DNA of 24,652 nucleotides from contig JBMNSQ010000011.1 of the NCBI GenBank assembly GCA_050945275.1, forward strand, positions 1 to 24,652. The letters are read 5' to 3'. Positions 12,272 through 20,397 of the stretch are shown in pieces. How positions within the stretch are numbered: the first letter of the stretch is position 1; each line of letters begins with the position of its first letter. The stretch comes from JAAYWY01 sp050945275. GTDB taxonomy: Bacteria > Bacillota > DTU030 > DUMP01. The notes under the pieces were generated by a model. The model saw only the letters and a list, made by a program, of their open reading frames with translations. It did not search any database and was not told the origin of the DNA. A program made the position numbers and the translations under genes.

Positions 12272-14494
12272 TTAACGCCTCTTACACGACCCATCCCTAA
12301 TTCTCTCCGTCAATCCCGTGTATCTATCTTGCACTTTATTATTGGCAATGGCCCGGGCTACCGCCCGGCGACTACCCACCAGAATAACCAGCTCTTTGCC
12401 CCGGGTAATCGCTGTATAGAGCAAATTGCGCTGCAGCATATACCAATGCTGGGTGCTAACTACCACAATACAACAGGAAAACTCACTGCCCTGAGCTTTA
12501 TGAACTGTAGCGGCATAAGCTAGCATTAATTCATCCAACTCGGAGCGGGTGTACGGTACAATCAGACCATCAAAACTTACTAATATGGTATCTTCATCTA
12601 CATCTTCATCTTCCCCAGCCAAGATAATGTCAACTATCCGCCCCTGGTTTCCATTAAAAATACCTTTTTCGTAGTTGTTCCGAACTGCCATAACCTTATC
12701 TCCCAGACGGTAGTAGCTGTCACCAACCTGGTATTGCTTCTTCGTGTGGCTGGGAGGGTTTATCTTTTCTTGCAAGCTCCGGTTTAAGTTCTGAACCCCA
12801 GTTATGTACTTATGCATAGGAGATAACACCTGGATATTCTCTAAACCAAAGCTCGCTACCATTTTGGCTGCCAAATCCACCACCGCCCGCGCCGTGTCCT
12901 CGGGATCTTCCAGTCTTGTAAAGTAAAAATCAGACGGTGTCGTAAGTTTTAGTCTTAACCCTTGGTTGATGCGGTGAGCATTTACCGTGATTAGGGACTG
13001 CTCCGCTTGGCGAAAAATCTGAGTCAACCGTACTGTTGGCACTATCTTACTATCAATAATATCGCTCAGCACACTGCCTGGTCCTACGCTGGGCAATTGA
13101 TCCTTATCGCCGACCATGACTACCCGGCCAGACGTGGGAACAGCCTGTAAAAGCTGATAAGCCAACACAACGTCCACCATGGAAAACTCGTCCACCACCA
13201 ACAAGTCCACCCGCAGTTGGTTTTCTCGGTTATAAGTAAAAGCTGGCTCGCCTTCGGCTAAAGTGTAACCTAACAAACGGTGGATGGTGCTAGCTTCCGC
13301 CCCAGTAAGATCAGTTAGCCGTTGGGCCGCCCGCCCAGTGGGTGCCGCCAATGAAACACGCACCCCCGGCTCCAGTTCCGAGAGCACCTGGATTAAGCCA
13401 CTAACGATGGTGGATTTACCGGTTCCCGGACCGCCGGTAATAACCGTAACGCCGCGCTGCACAGCCTGCCTTATAGCTTGTTCTTGTGACGGGGCAAATT
13501 TTATCCCCAAAGACGCCTCGGCTTTTCTTATCGCTTCCGTTAATTTATCGGCCGCTACGGGCCTCTCATCTTGCAGCAGCCGGACAAGTTCCCTCGCTAC
13601 CCCTGCTTCTGCCCGATACAGATAAGGTAACCACCAATTATTATCTTCGGCAATAACTTGTCCCGCACGCTCAGCTAGGTAGCCCAAAGCCACTTCTACC
13701 TCTTCCTCTTCCACAGGTTCATCATCATGAGACGTATTTACCAGCTTTAACGTTTCTCGTACTAGTTCCTCCAGCGGCAAATAACAATGACCAGCCCGAA
13801 CAGCCCCTTGCCTCAGAGCATACAACGCTGCCGCCATGAGCCGCTCACTGGCATGGCGACGCAGACCCAATTTTTGGGCTAGCCTGTCAGCCGTCAAAAA
13901 GCCCACCCCAAAGATATCTTCGGTTAAAGAATAGGGGTTTTCTTTTAGGCGAGCAATAGCTTCGCGACCCCAGTGGCGGTGAATTTTAAGGGCCAAGCCG
14001 GTGCTGACACCATGGTGGCGCAAAAACACCATCAACCGCTCTACTTCCTTATTTTCGTCTACCGCCCGGGTAATCTTACCGGCTAGTTTTTGTCCAATCC
14101 CCGGCACCTCGGTCAGGCGTGATGGCTGTTCGGCGATAATCTTGAGAGTATCAAGACCAAAATGATCCACCAGGCGCTGAGCTAAACGTTCCCCAATCCC
14201 AGGAATTAGGCCACTGGACAAATAACCCACAATTCCCTCTTCCCCGGTGGGGACAACTTCTTCTAACACTTCGGCGGCGAACTGACGGCCATATTTAGGA
14301 TGGGATACCCAATCACCATAAAAAATGTAGCTAGCACCGGGGCGCAAAGTAGCAAGATAACCGGTAACACGTACCTCGCCTTGTTCGCACTTCAGTGCTG
14401 CCACCGTAAAACCGGACGTAGCATCACGAAATATTATGCTTCTAACTTCTCCTTGTATAGAAAGTTCGGTGGGAACATCCGCTGCCTTAGCCAC
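12272..14494 (-). CDS. recD2: RecD2-type ATP-dependent DNA helicase
   Basis: This SF1B 5'-to-3' DNA helicase of the RecD2 family (740 residues, full length) works without RecBC and acts in DNA repair and replication-fork maintenance. The order is an N-terminal OB-like region, paired helix-hairpin-helix motifs (about 91-113 and 127-141), Walker A GGPGTGKS (354-361), Walker B VVDEF (433-437), GDKDQLP (462-468), IFRQ (493-496), then TVHKAQGSEF (663-672) and YTAITRG (693-699). The start is GTG at 14494 with a GGGGGTG site. It begins 11 nt after the stop of the 475-residue HTH gene, so the two are cotranscribed. Its stop lies 5 nt from the boundary of the structured element, and the last residues (RDGSCKRR) look non-conserved. 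Confidence 0.95.
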   Translation of the reverse strand: MAKAADVPTELSIQGEVRSIIFRDATSGFTVAALKCEQGEVRVTGYLATLRPGASYIFYGDWVSHPKYGRQFAAEVLEEVVPTGEEGIVGYLSSGLIPGIGERLAQRLVDHFGLDTLKIIAEQPSRLTEVPGIGQKLAGKITRAVDENKEVERLMVFLRHHGVSTGLALKIHRHWGREAIARLKENPYSLTEDIFGVGFLTADRLAQKLGLRRHASERLMAAALYALRQGAVRAGHCYLPLEELVRETLKLVNTSHDDEPVEEEEVEVALGYLAERAGQVIAEDNNWWLPYLYRAEAGVARELVRLLQDERPVAADKLTEAIRKAEASLGIKFAPSQEQAIRQAVQRGVTVITGGPGTGKSTIVSGLIQVLSELEPGVRVSLAAPTGRAAQRLTDLTGAEASTIHRLLGYTLAEGEPAFTYNRENQLRVDLLVVDEFSMVDVVLAYQLLQAVPTSGRVVMVGDKDQLPSVGPGSVLSDIIDSKIVPTVRLTQIFRQAEQSLITVNAHRINQGLRLKLTTPSDFYFTRLEDPEDTARAVVDLAAKMVASFGLENIQVLSPMHKYITGVQNLNRSLQEKINPPSHTKKQYQVGDSYYRLGDKVMAVRNNYEKGIFNGNQGRIVDIILAGEDEDVDEDTILVSFDGLIVPYTRSELDELMLAYAATVHKAQGSEFSCCIVVVSTQHWYMLQRNLLYTAITRGKELVILVGSRRAVARAIANNKVQDRYTGLTERIRDGSCKRR

Positions 14495-14505
14495 GGTAGC
14501 ACCCC

Positions 14506-15933
14506 CTAGCGCAAAAATCTTAGTAGTTTACTGTACGGATCCTCCTGGGTGGTATAGCGCTGGTCAAAGCTTTCCAGCCCCAGAGTCCGCCAGATGGCAC
14601 GAAAATTATTGGAGATGGTACCGGCAGCCACATGATACTTATGGCCTAAGTCCTTTTGCGTAACACCGGCAGTAAGCTCTAACCGGGCCATCGTATACTC
14701 TAGCGCAGCCAACCACGTCTGGGGCTTTTTCACCTCAGGCCTTGCCAACCGGCAAAAATCAGCCCAAATCTGAATTGCATTTTCCACTTGCAGCTTCAGA
14801 TAGCCAGCATCAGCCAGGCTGTGACGCAGCTCCTCAGCCACTCGCCCGTGGGCCGGGTTGAGCCACTTAATGGCCGGCCGTTCTAAGCTCGGCTCCTCCG
14901 GTGGCAAATTCAAGGACCGGCGCAAAGTACCAATATCGTAGTGCACCTCACCGGCCTGTTTCTTGCGCTCCTCCACAAACTCAAGCTCCTTGAGCAACTC
15001 GCGCACGCGCCGCCGACCAGCCGGGCTCTGGCAATACTGCCTAGGTGTTAAACCTCTAAGTCCAGGATGCGGTGTATCTGGCCATTGGCGAAAGTATTCA
15101 TCGTAATACTGCCGAAGCAATTTCTCCCTAATCTCTGGCGACAAACCTAAAACTTGGTGCGATAACTTGTTGTCACGCCTGTTCATTTCCTCCTGAGCAA
15201 AAAACTCCTCCTGTCCAACGGCGAACAAACGTGCTACCGTTGTATTTAACAGATATCCACGGTCCTTTAAGTAGGCCTGCCAGCCGCCTTTTCGACCGCG
15301 CTGCTGCCAGCGGCGAAAATCAGCTTGGGCCTGGCGCAAAATATCGTGTTTAAACATAGGAGGCACCTCAAGTGCCGCCCCCGAAGGCTGGAATAAATCG
15401 CCCACCGGCAACAGACGGCATAGCAGCACCGACCACAACGTAACATTGGCTGCCATATTAGGATCGGCAATCCAAATGCGTTCGCCCGTAAACAGGTCTT
15501 CGGCTCCAAGACCATCTTCCCTGATCTGGTATACCTCATGAAGTGAAATAGTGCTCTTCAGCCACCGCTGCAGCATCTCTCGTTCCAACGGGCCGAAAGT
15601 TTTTTGCTTTTCCCGGCAAAAGTGCTCAATTAACCTTCCACCTCGAGGGGACAAGCGGTAATCATAAATGAACCATTCAATAAAGGAGATAAAGGCTGCT
15701 TCCTCTTCCGGATCAAAAATATCCAAGGCATCCTCGGAAAAGAAAACATGAAAGGCTGCATCCATATGGGCAGCAAAAGCCTCACTCTCCGCATAGTCCA
15801 CCAAAGCATCATGCAGGTCTTGAGCTACCCGTTCCAATTTAGGCCGCAGAAAGTCAAAGACAAACCTTCTATTCGAGATAGCAGGTACAAGCGTTTCTTT
15901 CTGATCGGATTGCGGCCGCCGGTTATAAGTCAT
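14506..15933 (-). CDS. Uncharacterised protein with C-terminal HTH, upstream of recD2
   Basis: A 475-residue soluble protein I cannot assign to a named family. The N-terminal half is acidic and helical (e.g. EDALDIFDPEEEAAF, 67-81). The middle has TPHPGLRGLTPRQY (287-300) followed by RRRVRELLKELE (307-318), a motif seen in SEC-C-associated and other uncharacterised bacterial proteins. The C-terminus has a helix-turn-helix, VTQKDLGHKYHVAAGTISNN (424-443), suggesting DNA binding. ATG at 15933 has AAAGGAAG at 7 nt; an ATG at 15975 lacks a site and lies on the promoter's downstream side. It leads an operon with recD2, so a role in DNA metabolism or in regulating it is possible but inferred. Confidence 0.8.
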   Translation of the reverse strand: MTYNRRPQSDQKETLVPAISNRRFVFDFLRPKLERVAQDLHDALVDYAESEAFAAHMDAAFHVFFSEDALDIFDPEEEAAFISFIEWFIYDYRLSPRGGRLIEHFCREKQKTFGPLEREMLQRWLKSTISLHEVYQIREDGLGAEDLFTGERIWIADPNMAANVTLWSVLLCRLLPVGDLFQPSGAALEVPPMFKHDILRQAQADFRRWQQRGRKGGWQAYLKDRGYLLNTTVARLFAVGQEEFFAQEEMNRRDNKLSHQVLGLSPEIREKLLRQYYDEYFRQWPDTPHPGLRGLTPRQYCQSPAGRRRVRELLKELEFVEERKKQAGEVHYDIGTLRRSLNLPPEEPSLERPAIKWLNPAHGRVAEELRHSLADAGYLKLQVENAIQIWADFCRLARPEVKKPQTWLAALEYTMARLELTAGVTQKDLGHKYHVAAGTISNNFRAIWRTLGLESFDQRYTTQEDPYSKLLRFLR

Positions 15934-15981
15934 GGTATCGCTTCCTTTCCCTAGGATCGGGCATCTCATCGTCATTGTACC

Positions 15982-16009
15982 AGTATACTATATACTTCAC
16001 GAATTGCAA
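15982..16009 (-). promoter_or_regulatory. Sigma-A-like promoter of the HTH protein-recD2 operon
   Basis: On the minus strand TTGCAA (-35), 16-nt spacer, TATACT (-10). The chosen ATG at 15933 is about 48 nt downstream. A second weak TACAAT lies just after. Confidence 0.5.
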
Positions 16010-16042
16010 CGGTTAATCCTGCGCAAAACGGGCTGTTAATTT

Positions 16043-16471
16043 TTATTGCCTGTCGGTAACAGCAAACGTAAATTCCCCTTCGGCCGCCAGCTCATTATCT
16101 ACAAACGCCTGCCCCCGCCCCTTGCCAATGTTACCGCGCATTTTGGTAAGGGTTACCTCTAACCGTAATTGATCCCCCGGCACTACCGGACGGCGAAACC
16201 GGCACTTGTCGATACCTGCAAAATAGGCCAGCTTACCTTGATATTGCGGAGCACTAAGGAGTGCCACTGCCCCTGTTTGGGCCAATGCCTCCACAATTAA
16301 AACACCTGGCATCACCGGGTGTCCTGGAAAATGACCCTGGAAAAAGGCTTCATTGCTGCTGACATTTTTTAGACCAACTGCTCGCTGTCCCGGTTCTAAC
16401 TCTAATATTCTGTCCACTAATAAGAACGGATAACGGTGTGGTAACACCTTAGTAATATCTATGAAGTTCAG
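16043..16471 (-). CDS. fabZ: 3-hydroxyacyl-ACP dehydratase FabZ
   Basis: FabZ dehydrates 3-hydroxyacyl-ACP to trans-2-enoyl-ACP in type II fatty-acid synthesis. The hotdog-fold signature is complete: LPHRYPFLLVDRI (10-22), catalytic His in FFQGHFPGHPVMPG (H47) and Glu in LIVEALAQ (E61). The usual FabZ N-terminus precedes LPHRYPF, and the frame supplies it (NFIDITKV), but there is no ATG, GTG or TTG between the in-frame stop at 16496-16498 and GTG 16447. The GGGAGG site points to CTG at 16471 (9-nt spacing) or ATT at 16477. GTG at 16447 would lose eight residues and has no site. CTG gives 142 residues, normal length. In relatives fabZ follows the rod genes; here it follows the serine operon. 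Confidence 0.92.
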   Translation of the reverse strand: MNFIDITKVLPHRYPFLLVDRILELEPGQRAVGLKNVSSNEAFFQGHFPGHPVMPGVLIVEALAQTGAVALLSAPQYQGKLAYFAGIDKCRFRRPVVPGDQLRLEVTLTKMRGNIGKGRGQAFVDNELAAEGEFTFAVTDRQ

Positions 16472-16550
16472 CTTAATCAGCCTCCCTTTTATACTTTACT
16501 TTTCCCTCCCTCCCCTCATTCGCCAAAACGATAATTTCTCCTCCTCCAAA

Positions 16551-16590
16551 ATTAAGCAGCGGGCCCAAATGTTAACTGAGCCCGCTGCTT
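16551..16590 (-). terminator. Terminator of the serine operon
   Basis: AAGCAGCGGGC (16554-16564) and GCCCGCTGCTT (16580-16590) form an 11-bp perfect stem with a 15-nt loop containing GTTAAC. AATTTTGG follows on the minus strand. It lies 36 nt after the serA stop codon. Confidence 0.8.
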
Positions 16591-16625
16591 GACATACCTG
16601 TAACTGCCTAAAAATAATAGTCTTA

Positions 16626-17609
16626 TTACATACCAACAGCTCTAGTGCCTCGCCTGGAAACATGAGACCAATTTAGACAGTGCTGTGGTCTCTTCCCGGC
16701 CAAGGCCGCCACCACTTGCTCAGCTGCTTCTACCGCCACATGCACCTGAGCCTCTTTGGTCGAAGCCCCTAAATGCGGGGTAATAATGACATTGTCTAGG
16801 CTAAGAAGCGGGCTATCGGTGCAAGGTTCCTGGGCTAAAACATCCAGCGCTGCACCCGCCACCTGGCCATTCTTTAAGGCCTCAGCTAGCGCCTCCTCGT
16901 CAATCAATGCGCCCCGGGCCGCATTGATAAGCCTAACCCCCGGTTTCATTTTGGCCAAGGTCTCGCGGGAAATAAGACCGCGAGTATCGTCAGTAAGCGG
17001 TAAATGCAGGGTAAGAAAATCAGCCTGCTGTACAGTCTCCGCAAAAGAAGCCAGTTTTACATTAGGTATAGTAACCCTCTCTGGCGTTATATAAGGATCG
17101 TAAGCCAAAACCCGCATTCCCAAAGCTTGGGCCCGCTCGGCCACCGACGATCCTACCCGCCCTAGCCCTAGAACACCCAGTGTCTTACCCGTCAGCTCCA
17201 CCCCTAAAAAGCGCTGCCGTTCCCAGCGGCCCCGGTGGAGCGTATCCATGGCCTGAGGAATATGGCGGGCCAAAGCAAACATTAAGGCAATAGTATGCTC
17301 AGCAGCCGCAATAGTATTGCCAGTAGGAGCATTAACCACTAAAATGCCCTGCTTCGAGGCCGCCGCCACATCAATATTATCCACACCTACCCCGGCACGG
17401 GCCACCACCGTTAGCTTAGGGTGAGCAGCCATAAATTCGGCTGTTACTTTAGTAGCCGAGCGCACAATTAAACCACTATAACCCCGGCAAGCAGCAATAA
17501 GTTCGGTTGTACCCAGGTTTCCGTCTATCACTTTTACTTCATGTCCTGCTCGCAAAAGCACATCAGTTGCTTCCGGCGCTACGTTATCCACAATCATGAC
17601 CTTGGCCAT
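16626..17609 (-). CDS. serA: D-3-phosphoglycerate dehydrogenase, short form
   Basis: This NAD-dependent D-2-hydroxyacid dehydrogenase is predicted to oxidise 3-phosphoglycerate to 3-phosphohydroxypyruvate, the first step of serine synthesis. The nucleotide-binding motif GLGRVG is at 148-153 with D171 as ribose ligand. The catalytic triad is R232 (NAARGALID), E261 (QEP) and H279 (TPHLGAST). At 327 residues it is a short form lacking the ASB and ACT domains of 525-residue SerA, so allosteric serine control is not expected. A terminator follows directly, so this is not a truncation by the next gene. ATG 17609 uses AGGAGG inside the end of the upstream aminotransferase gene (3-nt gap). The serine T-box supports the SerA role; hydroxypyruvate reductase is an alternative. 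Confidence 0.88.
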   Translation of the reverse strand: MAKVMIVDNVAPEATDVLLRAGHEVKVIDGNLGTTELIAACRGYSGLIVRSATKVTAEFMAAHPKLTVVARAGVGVDNIDVAAASKQGILVVNAPTGNTIAAAEHTIALMFALARHIPQAMDTLHRGRWERQRFLGVELTGKTLGVLGLGRVGSSVAERAQALGMRVLAYDPYITPERVTIPNVKLASFAETVQQADFLTLHLPLTDDTRGLISRETLAKMKPGVRLINAARGALIDEEALAEALKNGQVAGAALDVLAQEPCTDSPLLSLDNVIITPHLGASTKEAQVHVAVEAAEQVVAALAGKRPQHCLNWSHVSRRGTRAVGM

Positions 17610-17612
17610 GTC

Positions 17613-18758
17613 TTATGCCTCCTGAATAAATTGCATTTGGGCCCGAGCTACACCAGAACCAAGCGTCATCTTGAATCCCAGTTGTTTCAGTCCCAGTTCC
17701 AAAATTGCCAGCGCTCCAAGAATCTCCAGTTCATCCACATAACCCATATGACTCATGCGAATTACCCTGCCGGCTAATTTCCCTTTACCACCAGCTAACG
17801 AGAGTCCATAATCGCGCCCAACGACCGCCCTTAGAGCATCGGCCTTATCATCTGGAACATAGGCTGCTGTCACCGTCGGCGAGGCATATTCATCGGCTGC
17901 CACCAGCTCAAAACCCATCGCCCTAAGACCGGCACGCACGGCCCGAGCCTGACGCCAATGACGCGCCCACATTTTTTTCAAACCTTCAGCGAACATTAAA
18001 TTGAGCGCTTCCTGAAGTCCAAACATAAGACTCACATTGGGTGTCCAAGGAGCAAACCCTTTTATGCCGCTTTTTCGCCAACTAGCGAGATTGAAGTAAT
18101 AAGAGCGGGAAGATACCTTCTCCACTGCCTGCCACCCTTTATCGCTTACAGACAAAAAGGCTAAACCCGGCGGTAGCATAAACGCCTTTTGAGAACTGGT
18201 AGCCATAAAGTCCACCGCCCACTCATCGGTACGGATATCCATAGCCCCCATGCTGCTTACGGCATCAACTAGCAGCAGTGTCGGTGTGTCTTTGAGCATA
18301 GCTCCTAGAGCTGCCACATCGTTTACCACACCGGTAGACGTCTCATTGTGAGTCACCAGTACCGCTTGCGGTAGCGGACCTTTATTTAACACCGCTCGCA
18401 CCGCTTCTATATCCACCGGTTCCCCCCAGGGAAATTCCATCCGTTTAACTTCGGTCCCGCATTGCTCGGCAATATCCGCAAACCGCTGACCAAACTGCCC
18501 TGTTATCAAGGCCAGTACTCTGTCTCCAGGATTAAGGCAGCTAGTCACAGCAGCTTCCATAGCGCCGGTGCCCGAGGAAGTAAGGATGAAAAGCTCATTC
18601 TCAGTTTGGAATACCTGCTTTACTTTTTCCACCAAAGATCGTTGCAGAGAAGCATACTCACTACCTCGGTGTCCCACCACCGGCCGCGTCATGGCTGCCG
18701 TTACTTCCGGCGGAACCGGTGTCGGCCCCGGAATGAATAAATGTTGCTTTCCCTGCAT
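17613..18758 (-). CDS. Class V aminotransferase, first gene of T-box serine operon
   Basis: A 381-residue PLP-dependent aminotransferase of the serine-pyruvate/alanine-glyoxylate group (COG0075). Motifs are FIPGPTPVPPEV (8-19), SGTGAMEAA (62-70), NETSTG (138-143), cofactor Asp in LVDAVSSMG (D165) and Schiff-base lysine in SSQKAFMLPPG (K191). With SerA directly downstream and a UCC-specifier T-box upstream, it is the likely phosphohydroxypyruvate-to-phosphoserine (SerC-like) or hydroxypyruvate/serine transaminase of this pathway. That role is inferred from context, since canonical SerC is a different subgroup. ATG at 18758 lies 8 nt from AAGGAG; the ATG at 18764 is only 2 nt away, so I chose the former. 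A paralogue is at 1830-3029. Confidence 0.9.
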   Translation of the reverse strand: MQGKQHLFIPGPTPVPPEVTAAMTRPVVGHRGSEYASLQRSLVEKVKQVFQTENELFILTSSGTGAMEAAVTSCLNPGDRVLALITGQFGQRFADIAEQCGTEVKRMEFPWGEPVDIEAVRAVLNKGPLPQAVLVTHNETSTGVVNDVAALGAMLKDTPTLLLVDAVSSMGAMDIRTDEWAVDFMATSSQKAFMLPPGLAFLSVSDKGWQAVEKVSSRSYYFNLASWRKSGIKGFAPWTPNVSLMFGLQEALNLMFAEGLKKMWARHWRQARAVRAGLRAMGFELVAADEYASPTVTAAYVPDDKADALRAVVGRDYGLSLAGGKGKLAGRVIRMSHMGYVDELEILGALAILELGLKQLGFKMTLGSGVARAQMQFIQEA

Positions 18759-18793
18759 AACCATCTCTCCTTAGTCCTTACTGAAATGTAATA

Positions 18794-18838
18794 AAACAAA
18801 AACGCCCCTCGTCTCCTGCCAAAACAGGGACGAGAGGC
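18794..18838 (-). terminator. Regulated terminator of the serine T-box
   Basis: On the minus strand a GC-rich stem (about GCCTCTCGTCCCTG with CAGGAGACGAGGGGC, small mismatches, TTTTGG loop) runs into TTTTTGTTTTATT. Its 5' arm overlaps the T-box antiterminator region, as required for transcription attenuation. Confidence 0.85.
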
Positions 18839-19037
18839 GACTCCCGCGATACCACCCATATTGACGCCAGCTAAATAGCCAGTGTCCACTTTAGATACGT
18901 TAACGAGTATCAGCCGTACCGGCCTACTCAATTTCGGCCGTCCGCTTAGGGATGGATTCCAAGAACTGCTCCGCCGGCTCGCACCCACCGCCAACTCTCT
19001 TTAGAAGACAAGCTCTTGTACTTGTTCCCCGCATCGC
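18795..19037 (-). promoter_or_regulatory. T-box leader, serine specificity (UCC)
   Basis: This tRNA-sensing riboswitch lies upstream of the aminotransferase-serA operon. Read on the minus strand it has an AGTA element, the AGAGAG motif, GGTGGGTGCGAGCC, and the conserved T-box TGGTATCGCGG (about 18843-18854). A helix CAAGA/TCTTG closes a specifier loop containing GAATCCA. UCC (Ser, 18954-18956) followed by A fits the rule for specifier codons. Uncharged tRNA-Ser would stabilise the antiterminator and switch the operon on. The competing terminator is annotated separately. Confidence 0.88.
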
Positions 19038-19042
19038 TCCAA

Positions 19043-19071
19043 TATTAAATCATATTTTACACCACCGACAA
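19043..19071 (-). promoter_or_regulatory. Promoter of the T-box serine operon
   Basis: On the minus strand TTGTCG (-35), 17-nt spacer, TTAATA (-10), ending 6-7 nt before the start of the folded T-box leader. Spacing and position fit; the -10 match is moderate. Confidence 0.55.
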
Positions 19072-19101
19072 ACGAAAAGCAAGCAAAATTCTTAGTCTGT
19101 G

Positions 19102-19419
19102 CTAGATTCCTTTTTCCTTAGTGGAATTTTGACATGAGTAAGCCAGCTGCCGAAAGAGCACCTCAGCTAGACTGCCTTCCGAACGGGCAATGGCACGGGC
19201 GTACTCAGTATCGAGCATGCTTTTGAACGTCTCTTCGCCTGCGCTTTCCGGAAACAGCCCGCCTTTAGGTACGGTCCGCCTTAAGCCTGACAGTACCTGC
19301 TGCCAAAAAACAGCGGCAAACTCTTGGCAGGCTTCACGCAGGGCGATTTGTTCATCAGAGTGCCCCCTCAAAGTAGCCTGTTGCTCTACGGGCTGAATCC
19401 CGGGTCCAATAATAACCAT
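19102..19419 (-). CDS. Flagellar rod-binding protein, FlgJ N-terminal type
   Basis: A 105-residue protein matching the rod-binding domain of FlgJ, without the muramidase domain found in Gram-negative FlgJ. The segment ALREACQEFAAVFWQQVLSG, then GGLFPES, SMLDTEYARAIARSEGSLAEVLFRQL is the family pattern. It probably helps assemble or cap the flagellar rod as it crosses the envelope. ATG 19419 follows AAGGTGA. It lies 107 bp after flgG in the same direction, consistent with a rod-gene cluster. Confidence 0.88.
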   Translation of the reverse strand: MVIIGPGIQPVEQQATLRGHSDEQIALREACQEFAAVFWQQVLSGLRRTVPKGGLFPESAGEETFKSMLDTEYARAIARSEGSLAEVLFRQLAYSCQNSTKEKGI

Positions 19420-19526
19420 ATATATCTCACCTTCTTAAACCCCATGACAATATTGTATTTAACCCCAACATAAAAGATAATTCGAGCATTAAGCGGTAAC
19501 AGGATTATATCAGGATCAGATGACTG

Positions 19527-20306
19527 TTATCGCCGTAAATTATTGGCTACACCGAGCATTTCGTCGGCAGCAGTGATGGCCTTGGCATTGATCTCGTAGG
19601 CCCGCTGGGCAGTGATCATGCTTACCATCTCTTCCACTACCTGAACATTAGACAGCTCAATATAACCGGAAGCTAGGCTGCCACATTCTTCTCCTGGGAT
19701 AAGGCCATCTTCCACAAAACCAGCCGCTTCGCTTTCCAAAAATAAATTGCGGCCAATGGCTGTTAGCCCCGCTGGATTAGGAAACCGGGCCAGGGTAATT
19801 TGATCCCCGGTAATGGATTCACCACCTAGTTCGTAAGTGATAGTACCGTCAGGAGCAATAGCAATATCTTTTGCGCCAGGAGGGATATTAATACCTGGCA
19901 TGACCAAATAACCGTCAGAGGTAACTAGATCTCCATCGCCGTTTAGCTTAAAGGAACCATCACGAGTATAAGCCTGCTCCCCAGTTGGAAGCTCCACCAC
20001 GAAAAACCCGTCACCTTCAATCGCTACATCTAACGGATTCTGGGTCGGCTGTAGATTGCCAGCAGAAAAGATCCTCAGGCTAGCCGCTGGCCGTACCCCG
20101 TGCCCTACTTCTAAAGCGCTGGGCGTGTAACCGCCGTAAGCGGTAGGAGTTGCCCCGCGAATGGTCTCGTACAACAAGTCCTGGAACTCTAACCGGCTTT
20201 TCTTAAAGCCACTGGTGTTAACATTAGATAAGTTATGGGATATTACGTCGATATTAAGCTGCTGGGCCAGCATACCTGAGCTGGCCGACCACAAAGCTCG
20301 CATCAT
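19527..20306 (-). CDS. flgG: Flagellar distal-rod protein FlgG (FlhP-like)
   Basis: A 259-residue structural protein of the flagellar distal rod. It has the N-terminal rod/hook/filament signature (MMRALWSASSGMLAQQLNID, then SHNLSNVNTSGFKK), the central NPLDVAIEGDGFFVV fold and the C-terminal coiled region (VVEEMVSMITAQRAYEINAKAI). Length equals normal FlgG (about 260). The first ATG of MM is 10 nt from AAAGGAG. Following flgF and Mbl, it corresponds to the Bacillus mbl-flhO-flhP arrangement, where the pair is separate from the main fla/che operon. Confidence 0.93.
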   Translation of the reverse strand: MMRALWSASSGMLAQQLNIDVISHNLSNVNTSGFKKSRLEFQDLLYETIRGATPTAYGGYTPSALEVGHGVRPAASLRIFSAGNLQPTQNPLDVAIEGDGFFVVELPTGEQAYTRDGSFKLNGDGDLVTSDGYLVMPGINIPPGAKDIAIAPDGTITYELGGESITGDQITLARFPNPAGLTAIGRNLFLESEAAGFVEDGLIPGEECGSLASGYIELSNVQVVEEMVSMITAQRAYEINAKAITAADEMLGVANNLRR

Positions 20307-20397
20307 GGTGTTCTCTCTCCTTTACTTAGATACTGAGTTGGAACTGTGCCTACCCTTGTTTTCCATCGTGCCCACCTGTACCGCTCCGCTGAGAACC

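Noticed and set aside
12036..12300. Short ORFs on both strands across the structured element
   Set aside because: They have no ribosome-binding sites, are Arg/Ser-rich by composition, and are forced by the inverted repeats.
15934..15975. Upstream start of the HTH protein at 15975
   Set aside because: No ribosome-binding site, and it lies immediately downstream of the promoter -10 box; ATG 15933 has AAAGGAAG.
16626..16700. Frameshifted full-length serA with lost ASB/ACT domains
   Set aside because: Only about 150 bp separate serA from fabZ and they hold a terminator, so no degraded regulatory domain is left.
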